From Rhodamnia argentea (lineage: Eukaryota; Streptophyta; Magnoliopsida; Myrtales; Myrtaceae): DNA of 64,000 bases. The stretch lies in the NCBI RefSeq assembly GCF_020921035.1, contig NC_063157.1, forward strand, positions 18,549,777 to 18,613,776, written 5' to 3'. The position numbers and the translations under genes were made by a program. The notes beneath the pieces are model-generated. The model ran no database searches. It saw only the letters and a program-made list of their open reading frames with translations, and had not been told where the DNA came from. Below, one piece after another: positions 34,935 to 45,300 of this stretch; position 1 is the stretch's first letter, and each line of letters starts with the position of its first letter.

Positions 34935-36675
34935 ATGGTGAGTCGTTTGTACCTCCGCCTAATGGGACTCGCCATCTTAGTCATCGTCTCCGTCGTTTTG
35001 CTCCGAGTTTTCTGATTCTCCGGTGGCACTTTTCATGTTTTCTGCTATCCTCTTGAGTAACGCTGTTGATTAAGATTTTTTTTTACGAATGGATTCGAGT
35101 TTGAGTTGGTAAAATTGGGACGATTGATCTTGGTATGTACTGATTTGACGGCCTTTTGCCCCTTCGATTTGAGGCGTCCGATCTCTCATCACGTCGGTTT
35201 CTAGCTGTTTGGTTTTTGTCTAAATGCTTCCTAGCTGTTTGATTTATACGCGCTCCCCATGGATGGTCGTGTGTTCACTGATGGATAAGATGAGTTTGAA
35301 CAGGTTTTTCAGTGCCCACGGCAGGGGCAACCTTGGAGAAGGAGACCTCAGAAAGATCAGTTAGTATAGACTATCTTCTTTGGTATTCTAGTTTGAAAAT
35401 GCTGAAAATTGTAATTCATGGCAAGACCAAAGGATATGAAAAGTGAAAGCTTTGGTTAGTAAGATCACCTTTAAAAGATATACCATAGTGCAAATCTTTG
35501 ACATCATATGTAGAATTCTGGCAAAACAGAAATCGCTTGAAAAGTTGGTTGACTGTATAGGAAAAAGAGAAAACAATAGAAAACCAATGGAGCCCTTTTG
35601 ATGCCCAATCAGCTATTTTTTTTTGGGCAAATGCTTCTTTCTGAACCAACTGAGGTTATCAGAATTTACGCATGCTTGGACCGTATACTAAAGACTCAGA
35701 TTTTGGCCGATTCTTGTCTTTGACTATCTCGTGTGCTTTCAGTATGCACAAGCGCCATGGCTTTGAGCAGCAGACTTCTCTGCATTCGTTTCAGACAAAA
35801 TGCAAGGTTGCTTTTTTGTGGGCTGGCTTGATCATTTCTTGCTTTCCTTCTTGGTTTATAGCTGGCTGCTTTTTGTTTTCCTAGGTGCACATATCTTTTA
35901 GTTGGGCATTCCTTGATGTGCTTTTAACCTGCAAACCGGCTTGGATGCATCTTTTGTTGGAGCATTTGGTATTTGATCCTTGATTTTTATACTAATCAAC
36001 GATGAGTCGCCACCAAATATTCAGCATGGGGGAGCAGCTCGGAAGTCATTATTGTAATTAAGAATGAGCATACAGATATAGGAATGCATTGTCAAGTATG
36101 TCTGTCACATGACAATCATACATAATGTTGTCACACCTCTGTTCATGATGTTTTGCTTGTGGCAACTATGTTCTTCTAGGCAAATGCAGCTTCAGGTATG
36201 GCAGTGCATGACGATTGCAAGTTGAGGTTCTTAGATTTGAAGGCAAAGAGGACCTACCGTTTCATAGTGTTTAAAATTGAGGAGAAGCAAAAGCAAGTAA
36301 TTGTTGAGAAACTTGGAGAACCTACTGATAGCTATGAAGATTTCAGTGCCAGCCTTCCTGCGGATGAGTGTAGATATGCTGTGTATGACTTTGATTATGT
36401 GACTGAAGAGAATTGTCAAAAGAGCAGGATTATATTCATTGCCTGGTAACAGTTGGTAACTGGACCCATAAATAATTTTTGCTCCTGTTTTTCATTTCTT
36501 AACTCATTGTTATTTTGTTTGAAGGTCCCCTGACACTTCTAAAGTAAGAAACAAGATGATTTATGCAAGCTCCAAAGACAGGTTCAAGAGAGAGTTGGAT
36601 GGTATCCAGGTTGAGTTGCAGGCTACTGATCCAACAGAGATGGGCCTTGATGTTATTAGGAGCCGCTCCACTTAA
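34935..36675 (+). CDS. ADF: Actin-depolymerizing factor, downstream tandem copy
   Basis: The gene structure is identical to its neighbour: exons 34935-34937 (ATG alone), 36180-36445 and 36525-36675 (TAA). Exon 2 (266 nt) and exon 3 (151 nt) have exactly the same lengths, again giving 139 codons. It keeps [16 protein letters not shown], Ser6 and the [15 protein letters not shown] helix. It differs at a few positions, for example LRFLDLK for [16 protein letters not shown] for ADSYEDFTA and [10 protein letters not shown] for [10 protein letters not shown]. The 'ENCQKSR' version is the commoner family form. The coding sequence is intact and similarity extends into the intron ends, so the pair arose by tandem duplication. 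Both are probably functional and partly redundant. Confidence 0.95.
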
Positions 36676-37007
36676 ATTTAAATTTTTATGTGCAATGCAG
36701 GTTCTTAACACCATTTGCGTCCTATACATGTCATATTTACATCTTCCGGGACCTAGGACTTGCAGTTACTTAATCTATTGGCTTGTCATGTGATATTTAT
36801 CAAAGAAATCTTAATCTTAAGCATTGGATGATGCTCCAGATCCTCATATGCGATTGTAATGATGACATTTTTTGTTTGGGATTGCAACACGTACAATTTT
36901 TATGAGGTTTGTGGCGTGTATAGACTCCACTTGCTTGCCAATTGTTTCTCTTTTATCCCCTGGTTATGGCTAGTTTACCTGACAAAGCAAAGAGCATATT
37001 CATGTAG

Positions 37008-37680
37008 TTGGATGAACAGTAATAGTTCACTGCTAATCTGTCCCTTGATTTTGCATGTGGACGAAGCCTGTAGCATTTTAGCGCCCTCAGGAGTTTGAGT
37101 TGAACCATTTCATTACTCTGGGATGTCAATGGAGTTAGCCTTAATGTTCATGCTTTAGAATGGGCACACCATCACATGTTTATGGGCACACCGTCGCTGT
37201 CGTTGGATGAATGGTAATAATTCACTGCTAATCTGTCCCTTGATTTTGCATGTGGACGAAGCCTGTAGCATTTTAGCACCCTCGGGAGTTTGAGTTGAAC
37301 CATTTTATTACTCTGGGATGTCATTGGAGTTAGCTTTAATGTTCATGCTTTAGAATGGGTGCACCATCGCATGTTTATGGGGAATATACCAGCTGCCAGT
37401 GCTTCCCAATTTTGCTTTAGAATGGGCACACCATCGCATGTTTATGGGCACACCGTCGCTGTGGTTGGATGAACGGTAATAATTCACCGCTAATCTGTCC
37501 CTTGATTTTGCATGTGGACGAAGCCTGTAGCATTTTAGCGTCCTCTGGAGTTTGAGTTGGACCATTTCATTACTCTGGGATGTCATTGGAGTTAGCCTTA
37601 ATATTCATGCTTTAGAATTGGCACACCATCGCATGTTTATGGGGAATATACCAGCTGCCAGTGCTTCCCAATTTGGGAGG
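37008..37680 (+). repeat. Three-copy tandem repeat downstream of ADF
   Basis: Copies start at 37008, 37203 and 37465 with TTGGATGAA(C/T). They share blocks such as CTAATCTGTCCCTTGATTTT, CATGTGGACGAAGCCTGTAG and GGAGTTTGAGTTG. The first spacing is 195 bp and the second 262 bp, because copies 2 and 3 carry an extra segment (GGGGAATATACCAGCTGCCA) missing from copy 1. Copies differ at only a few sites, so the expansion is recent. Confidence 0.85.
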
Positions 37681-38805
37681 AAAGCACTTTGTTCTTGTAG
37701 TTCTAGTAGCAGGTGCAATTGTCCCAATTTGCTTTGTTTCCATGGGTATGAACTTTTGCGAAGTGACAGGAAGTTTTCTGGATCTTCTGGTTCCGAATCC
37801 CACGCTTACAAGCGACTCTTTAGGGTACTTCCATGAGAGAAATTTTGATTCAGAGGAGCTCCAGCATATGACATAGCACATGATCTTCCAAGTATAGAGC
37901 AGTCATTGTCTTTAGATGTCCAGCGATCTTATACTCTATACACTTGACACTTCTCTTTAAATTTCCGAGTTACTCCCGTGTGTATAACAAAACCGCTGCT
38001 TGTAGTGTTATCTAGCGAAACGCACGCGTTTTGCTTTACTTGAGCTCATGGTGCTGCTAATATTTTTAGTGGTCCTACTTAGTGCCTCCTTTAATTCCAT
38101 TAACAAGAAATTCATTAATAGATTCACATTTCTAGCATTCGCATTCCTTGTAATATCTTTCTTTTTCAATTGGTTGGATGGCTTGAATTTAACGTGGGAA
38201 TACTTTACATTTCGGCCTTGAAAAGAGAGTGCATCTCAGTTATTGAACACTGGATGGCTGAGATGTGTCTGTTCTATTTTTCTTTTTCTTGTTCTTTCTT
38301 CCCCATGGTCCTCTTCTGTACCCAACTCAGCCACATACACAGAAGCCCCGGTTGGCCCGACAAGCCTAGAGGCTGTGTACCTCACTCAGGAAAGAGAAAT
38401 TATTCTACATCTTTGTTCTCGATGGCAGAAATGCTTAGGAGAGTGCGACACTTCTTGTCTCTCTATTTTCCCCTCTCATGCAAGAAGCACTTCCTTACTT
38501 TTGCAAAAGCCTCGGTATTCCGTAGAGGTCAATTTCCATTATTCAACCAATGTGGGGACAAGGTTGTTGGGAGATTCTGGCTCATAAGCATTGCTACCAT
38601 ATGAGATGCAAGCTTGAAATGTTTTTTTATAAATACTCTGTAAAGCCAATGATTTTTCTTGTGTTTCATTTTTAATGTCTCCCATCAGCTAATATCAACA
38701 TGCCTAATTCTACGAATAATACGTGACACCCATTCTCTCTCGAAATGACAAAAAAAATTAAATCAAATGAAGATGTCAACTGATCAACATGAAAAATGCT
38801 CTCTC

Positions 38806-38843
<38 letters not shown>

Positions 38844-40010
38844 ATTTGTAAATGTCATCGTTGACGGTGACTTGAGAGTGACTTCACAGTGACATATGTC
38901 CACATCAACAAATTCTATCTTAATGGAAGGACCAACTTGATTAAATAGAAAAGAAAATTAAAATAATAGAACTGAGTTAGGCAATTTCTACACCAACTTG
39001 TTTAGATGATACTACTAGAGGTATCAAAATGTGTAACGAGCCTTTTTTTTTTGTTCTTTTTTTTTTTAAAGTCCATGTCATATATGGATTGTTAAACACT
39101 TAAAGGGCCAGATGAAAGTGGGTCTAAAATACTATACTTCAACCAGGTCGAGTCTTGAGGATTTCCACAAGACTCATTTAATAAGGTAAAAGTCACCAAA
39201 AATCTTAAATTATGTTCAGTGTGACACATTATAAATTTTTTTTTGTGACACTAACGATTTCAAAACTTATGTCCGAAGGACATATTTAACACAAAATTAT
39301 ACTCGTGTGATACATTTACCTTAAACTAACTTGTGTTCTCTATGTGACACATTTTTTCCAAACTTATTTTTTATAACATCTAAACTCGCATCTCACATTT
39401 ACCTTCCCTCAAGATTGTTTTTTCCTTTTTTTTTCTTTTGTCCTTCGTCTTTCGTCCTCATTGCTGCTCTCGCCATTGTTGTCCTTATCGTCGCCATAGC
39501 CACCATCCCCATCGTCGCCAAACCATGGTAAAAGTTTGTTAATGAACTTTGCTAATGATTTTATGTGACTACCTTTACTTGAACGACGTAAAGAAACGAT
39601 TTCGATGTGGCACTCACATGGCAATAATATATCAACTTATTCTACTACCTTATTTTTAAAATTCCTCCTTTGTTTTCTAGGCGCAATTTCTCTACTAATT
39701 TGACTTTGTTTCTTATGATTTTACCTTTGTCATCAAGATTGTTTTCAACCCATTTGATTCCAACAAACGGATTATTTACTTTGTACCAATGCAGCTCCCT
39801 CTTGCAATACTTCTATCCATTTTTTGTCGGCTAGAGCTTCTTCGATTTCTTTTGGTTCTATCTCGGATATTAGTGCTAAAGTGCCCGTCATACGTTTGAA
39901 TAAGGATCTGGTTTTTTATTCCAGCATTGACGTCACCCATTACTTGTACATTGAAATGATTTAGGTTTGTATTTACAGTCCTTTGGTAGATCAGCTTTGG
40001 TTTTGTCTTC
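37681..40010. other. Region without a supported gene
   Basis: A frame just after the tandem repeat (37661-37876) has a hydrophobic segment (FVLVVLVAGAIVPICFVSMG). A 144-codon frame lies at 38170-38604. I recognise neither, and there is no splice support. (CT)n runs occupy 38800-38842. The stretch 39050-39360 has repeated GTGACACATT-like motifs resembling MITE internal DNA. Confidence 0.45.
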
Positions 40011-42686
40011 GTGAACGTAGCAATAGCAGTACGCACTGAACTTGCGTTCTCTCCATGTTCCTGCCAACTGATCAAGAAACTCCCGTACATGCGCAAGAAC
40101 ACCTTCCTTCGTCTGCTGTCTTCATGCAAGAACCTGAGCTCCCTCCTCAAAGTCCACGCGCGCCTGATCATCGCGGGCCTCGGTCCAGACGCCTCCGCGA
40201 CTACCCACCTCATAAACTCCTACTCTTCGCTTCAAAGATGCGACCTTGCTCGCTCCGTCCTCGATTCCGCCCCGACTCCGACCACTGTATCGTGGAACTC
40301 CATGATAAGAGCTTATTCGAGATCGAACCGACACCAGGAGGCTCTGAAGATGTACCGTTCCATGGTGGACAGAGGCTTGGAACCAGACGGGTATACTTTC
40401 ACTTTTGTTTTGAAGGCTTGTACTGGTGCTCAGGATTTGCAAGAGGGTGCTTTGATCCGCCGTGAAGTTTGTCGCAGAGGCCTGGAGAGGGATGTGTTCA
40501 TATGCACTGGTCTGATAGACATGTATTGTAAAGCAGGGGATCTGGAGAGTGCACGAGAGATATTTGATAAATTGCCTGTGAGAGATGTTGTCGCCTGGAA
40601 CTCAATGATCGCCGGGCTATCACGTAGCTCGGATCCTCTTGAGGCTTTGGCACTTTTTAAGAGAATGCAGTGGACAGGAGTGGTTCCCCATTCGGTCAGC
40701 CTGTTGAATTTGTTTCCAGCTGTTTCAAGATTGGCAGATGTTGATTCGTGCAGATGTATGCATGCCTACGGGATTAGGATGGATTTTGGCTTGGAAGTTT
40801 CGAATGCTTTGATTGACACATATTCCAAGTGTGGGGATGTAGAGTCGGCTCACCTAGTTTTTGACCTCATTCATACTCGAGATGATGTTTCATGGAGTAC
40901 TATGATGGCGGGCTATGCTCATAATGGATGTTTCACTGAGGTTCTGGGTTTATATGACAGCATGAAAGAGATGGATCTTCAGATGAATAAGGTCTCTGTC
41001 ATAAGTGCTCTATTAGCTGCAGGGGAGATTAGAGATTTAGAGAAGGGAAAGGAGATACATCAGTTTGCCCAAAAACGAGCTATTGACATGGATGTTCTTG
41101 TTGCTACTCCAATTATAACAATGTACGCAAAGTGTGGAGAATTGGAGAAAGCTGAAAAATTGCTTAAGGGGCTCCCAGAAAGGGATCTAGTTGCTTGGTC
41201 TGCACTCATTGCCGTTCTTGTCCAATCTGGTCATCCTGAAAAGGCATTATCTGTACTTAAAGATATGGAGAACGAAAACATTAAACCAAATGATGTAACT
41301 CTGATCACTATCCTCCCAGCCTGCGCTGAACTATCTTCTCTGAGATCAGGCAAGAGCATACACTGTTATGCCATCAAGGCTGATGTTGGTTCTGACTTTT
41401 CAATGGGAACAGCCCTACTGACCATGTATGCTAAATGTGGACAGTTTAGTTATGCACACGATATATTTGACACCATGCAATATAAAGATGTTGTGACGTG
41501 GAATGCTTTGATAAATGGGTATTCTCAGAATGGTGAAGTGGACCGCGCAATTGAAATGTACCAGAAACTGCAGTTTTCTGGTTTGCACCCAGATGCTGGA
41601 ACTATGGTGGGTTTGATACTAGCTTGTGCCCTCTTGAATGATCTCAAGCAAGGAACTTCTGTTCACGCTCTGAGTATTAAGAATGGGTTTGATTCTGATT
41701 GCCATGTTAATTGTGCACTCATTGACATGTATTGTAAGTGTAGCAATCTTCCCTCAGCATTGTACTTGTTTAACAGACTGGATTTCATTAGGGACAAGGT
41801 ATCTTGGAATATAATGATCATCGCATTCACACGGAATGGAGATGCTAATAAAGCTTTATCTGCATTTCGTCAGATGAGATTGGAGAACCATCAGCCAAAT
41901 TTAGTCACTTGTGTGAGCATCCTTCCTGCAGCAGCATACTTGGCAGCCCTGAGAGAAGGGACGAGTTATCATTGTTGTATCGTCAAAATGGGATTTCTGT
42001 CATATATCGCGGTCGGCAATAGTCTCGTTGACATGTATGCTAAGTGTGGCAAGATTGATTTGTCTAAGAGATGTTTCGATGAGATGGAAAACAAGGACAC
42101 AGTCTCCTGGAATTCTATGCTGGCAGGATATGCAGTACATGGTCAAGGGGACCATGCCGTTGCACTTTTCTTGCTGATGCAAAAAAACCACATTGAAGTT
42201 GATTATGTGTCCTATGTCAATGTTTTGTCTGCTTGCAGACATGCAGGTTTGATAGAAGAAGGAAAGAAAATTTTCCATACCATGCAAGAAGAATGCAGGA
42301 TTCAGCCAGATGTGGAACATTATGCATGCATGGTAGATTTGCTAGGCCGAGCTGGCTTATTTGATGAAACATTGTGTCTACTTGAGAAAATGCCAATGGA
42401 ACCTGATGCTGGAGTTTGGGGAGCCTTATTGGGAGCCAGCATGATGCATTCTAATGTGGAGTTGGGCGAAGTTGCATTGAAGCATCTCACTGAAATTGAG
42501 CCTGAGAACCCAACACACTCTGTAGTTTTATCAAACATGTATGCTCAATCTGGCAGGTGGGCAGATGCAGGAAAGAGAAGGTTAAATTTGAAAGACACTG
42601 GGATGAAGAAAACCCCTGGTTGTAGCTGGTTTGAAGTGAAAAACAGGACTCACACATTTCTAATGGGTGACTCAAATCAGCCCTAA
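40011..42686 (+). CDS. PPR protein, At2g39620-like
   Basis: An intronless frame of 891 codons encodes a PLS-class pentatricopeptide repeat protein. It begins with an N-terminal region and CKNLSSLLKVHARLI, followed by an almost continuous run of PPR motifs of 31-36 residues with recurring WNSMI, LIDMYCKAGD and NSLVDMYAKCG cores. It ends in an E-type extension (GVWGALLGA...NVELGEVALKHL...SNMYAQSGRW) and CSWFEVKNRTHTF. Segment by segment it follows Arabidopsis At2g39620. Such proteins bind organelle RNA, typically for editing or processing. Met27 at 40089 (MRKNTFLRLL) is an alternative start closer to the Arabidopsis N terminus. The frame ends just where a DYW domain would begin, and a decayed DYW follows. 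A copia element inserted 1.1 kb downstream. Confidence 0.9.
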   Translation: MNVAIAVRTELAFSPCSCQLIKKLPYMRKNTFLRLLSSCKNLSSLLKVHARLIIAGLGPDASATTHLINSYSSLQRCDLARSVLDSAPTPTTVSWNSMIRAYSRSNRHQEALKMYRSMVDRGLEPDGYTFTFVLKACTGAQDLQEGALIRREVCRRGLERDVFICTGLIDMYCKAGDLESAREIFDKLPVRDVVAWNSMIAGLSRSSDPLEALALFKRMQWTGVVPHSVSLLNLFPAVSRLADVDSCRCMHAYGIRMDFGLEVSNALIDTYSKCGDVESAHLVFDLIHTRDDVSWSTMMAGYAHNGCFTEVLGLYDSMKEMDLQMNKVSVISALLAAGEIRDLEKGKEIHQFAQKRAIDMDVLVATPIITMYAKCGELEKAEKLLKGLPERDLVAWSALIAVLVQSGHPEKALSVLKDMENENIKPNDVTLITILPACAELSSLRSGKSIHCYAIKADVGSDFSMGTALLTMYAKCGQFSYAHDIFDTMQYKDVVTWNALINGYSQNGEVDRAIEMYQKLQFSGLHPDAGTMVGLILACALLNDLKQGTSVHALSIKNGFDSDCHVNCALIDMYCKCSNLPSALYLFNRLDFIRDKVSWNIMIIAFTRNGDANKALSAFRQMRLENHQPNLVTCVSILPAAAYLAALREGTSYHCCIVKMGFLSYIAVGNSLVDMYAKCGKIDLSKRCFDEMENKDTVSWNSMLAGYAVHGQGDHAVALFLLMQKNHIEVDYVSYVNVLSACRHAGLIEEGKKIFHTMQEECRIQPDVEHYACMVDLLGRAGLFDETLCLLEKMPMEPDAGVWGALLGASMMHSNVELGEVALKHLTEIEPENPTHSVVLSNMYAQSGRWADAGKRRLNLKDTGMKKTPGCSWFEVKNRTHTFLMGDSNQP

Positions 42687-43040
42687 TACGAGAAAATGCA
42701 ACTTTTGTGGGACAATTTACTCGAGAAAATGGAAAATTTGGGGTTTATTCCTGAGAGGAGCTGTGTCTGGCAGAATGTGGCGGAAGAGGATAAATAACAG
42801 TTCAGTCATAGTGGAAGACTAGCCATTGCTTTTGCCTTCGTAAATACAGAAATTGGATGGACTATCCAGATAGTGAAGAATCTTCGTATATGTGTAAACT
42901 GCCATACAGCTATCAAATACATTGCAACAATTACAAGCTGCAAAATCATTGTGGGAGATGCCACCCATTTGCATCACTTTGGGGAGGGCATCTGCTAGTG
43001 TGGAATTACTGGCGACTTAGCTGCAAAATGCCAATTTGAC
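42687..43040 (+). pseudogene. Eroded E+/DYW tail of the PPR gene
   Basis: Directly after the stop, the other frames still encode LLEKMENLGFIPE, HSGRLAIAFAFVNTE, VKNLRICVNCHTAIKYIA and DATHLHHFGEGIC. These match the DYW-deaminase order HSERLAIAF, VKNLRVCGDCHTAIK, DANRFHHF. The final DYW triplet position reads GDL, and the zinc-binding CxxCH is present as CVNCH. At least one stop (AAATAA) and frame changes break it. The usual HSE glutamate is Gly. The ancestral gene therefore had a deaminase tail that has been lost by truncation. Confidence 0.8.
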
Positions 43041-43807
43041 ATTCTGTAGCATAATGCTTAAAGAGAAGAACGAATGGTGATTGTAGCCACACATTAATCG
43101 AGCATTACAAGAATTTTGGATTAGAGAAGCGAGAACACCAATCTGTCAGCCGCATAATCTTGTTTTGGGGAGGAAGTGAAACTTATGACCTTTATAGATT
43201 ATCTCCTCGTTCTTGTCTTCAAAGCCAACAATACGCTTGGCGCTAGGGCTGGAGATCCCGTTGACCCACAGAATTGTCATTTTTTTGGGATCATATGTAA
43301 TTTGCACCGAGAATGTAAAGGAAAGGCATCATGTTCTTTGCATACTCCTTTCCTCACTGCATGCATATATTCCTGTGCTCAAGCTGGAGCAGTCTCACCA
43401 ACGATGTTATGATGCAATTTGATGAAACAACAGAATGTGGCGGTAGAACAATGAAAAAAGGCCATCGAGGAAGGAGAGGCGGTGAAGATAGAGATGGACG
43501 AAGGCTGCTAATTGACTGGTGCAAGGACATTATGCCAAAAGCATTAAAGCTTATAGATGAGCTCAAGATGCATTTAACCAGGCAAATGGAGCAAATTATT
43601 CCAATTTCTTTCTGTTGGTTGCCAACAGGAAGGAAGACAAGATAGAGGCGAAGAAGGTGGCAGCAGAGCGACAAGGAAGAAGCTGCAACAAAGACGCCAG
43701 AGGCGGAGGAGCACCTACAACAATGAACAGTGATCGGCGGGCTGCTGGGCGAGATTGAGAGAGAAGGGGGCTTATCTAACGGGTTTTTTTTATGTGTGTC
43801 ACACTAG
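43041..43807. other. Intergenic, no supported gene
   Basis: Short frames (43176-43412, 43331-43645) have no recognisable product. It lies between the PPR remnant and the copia target duplication. Confidence 0.5.
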
Positions 43808-43812
43808 CCTAT
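43808..43812. repeat. Copia target-site duplication, left copy
   Basis: CCTAT, identical to 49127-49131. Confidence 0.85.
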
Positions 43813-43923
43813 TGTTAGGAAATATTCAAGTGAGGGCAAAGTAGTCTTTTATGTCTATAGGGTTTGCTTATAACTTTGTAATCTCTCTTTGGTTAATGAT
43901 AACGATTATCTTCTCCTTAAACA
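43813..43923 (+). repeat. 5' LTR of the copia element
   Basis: 111 bp, with TG...CA ends. It contains a TAATGATAACGATTATC palindrome-like segment near its 3' end, also present in the other LTR. Confidence 0.93.
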
Positions 43924-44732
43924 TGGTATCAGAGCTAGAAAAACCACCGTCGCTCTTGCCGTCGGTGTAATCACGACACAGAAAAACCACCGTCGCTCTT
44001 GCCATCGCCATCCTCCTCCACCACGGATTCATTCATCGGCACTCTCTCATCATCGGTAGAGAGACTTGCGACCCTCCATAGCCCTGTTCACCCACTCGCG
44101 ACCCTCCCACACCACCGTGGAGAGACTCACAACCACTCGCGCCCACTCGCGACCCACTTGCGACCCTTCCACACCACTGCGGACCCACTCGCAACCCTTC
44201 CACACCACTGCAGAGAGACTCGCGACCCCCCACACCACTGCAAATCCCATCGTAATCCCCTCTTCTTTGTCACGGATCCATTTGCGACTTCCCCATCTCT
44301 CGCCAACAGAGTGCCAACCCATTCACGCCTCTCCTTTACTCGCGGATTTCTTTTTCGGTCGAGTTGCAGCATTGGAGTCTCCTACGATCATGAATCTGGA
44401 CTTGAGGCACTTGCTCCTCCTTTGTTACCGAGTTGTTCAGCTTGTTTTATGGACTGGAGTTCATGGAAGCTTCTAATCGATCCGGTTCTTGTTGTTTCTT
44501 TCTCAACGCGTTGCAAACATTTAGTTGGTCCGATTGGTGTTGCTGTTTGTGATTATTCGACGTGTCACCGAATATGGTTATTCGAAGGGCTGCTGATTGT
44601 TTTATTTGAAGATTGATTTTTTGCTTCGTTTTGGAGAAGACGAATGGAATTGAGTGGCATGTAGTAATTATTTGTGGCTGATTCTGATCTCGGAGTTAAA
44701 CATTTGATTAGCTTGACATTCTTTGTTTGCTA

Positions 44733-45300
44733 ATGGCTGCGTCGGGGTCCTCTCTTGGTTTGCCGCAATTGCAAATGACCTCCGTCAAGTTAGATGGAAC
44801 TAATTATGCATCTTGGTCTATAGCGAGTTGAAGTTTACCTCACTTGCCACTAAACAAAGTGTTTATCTTAAATCTATGGTCCCTTCGGATGAGAGTAACT
44901 TGCACGATTGGCTTGCTTGGGAGATGCAATGATCCGTACTCTATTGTGGAATAGTATGGATCCTAAAATTAGTCCTCACTTTATTCGGTGCAAATCCGCT
45001 AAGGAAGTCCCGGGAAAAATGTGCTTTACTTTATTCCGCGAGAACGACATGACACGAGTGTGTGACACGTGGGAAGCCCTGTTTGATCTTCAACGTGGAA
45101 GCCAATCCTTATCGAGCATTATGCTCGTTTCACGACACTTTGTAGGCAATTAGACACTTATCTTCCAGCTTCAAACGATCCAAATTGTTCTCGTCAAACG
45201 ACAAGAGGATCTTCGAGTTATACTATATCTCAAGACCCTCGGACTGAATATTTCTCCTTTCGCCCATAGATTACCTCTCGAGCTCCCTTCCTCTTTGTAG
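44733..45300 (+). pseudogene. Copia gag, broken
   Basis: Starts MAASGSSLGLPQLQMTSVKL and then DGTNYASWS, the typical copia gag opening. A TGA follows within 32 codons. Later pieces in other frames (MIRTLLWNSMDPKI, VCDTWEALFDLQRG, LKTLGLNISPFAHRL) can still be followed to 45300. The particle protein cannot be produced from this copy. Upstream (44060-44240) the leader holds imperfect tandem repeats around CCTTCCACACCACTGC. Confidence 0.8.

Noticed and set aside
37661..37876. Small frame with one hydrophobic segment
   Set aside because: It starts inside a tandem repeat copy and has no family match I can name; one membrane-like stretch is not enough.
44033..44616. Open frames in several registers upstream of copia gag
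   Set aside because: They fall in the C-rich untranslated leader between the primer site and gag, made of short imperfect repeats.
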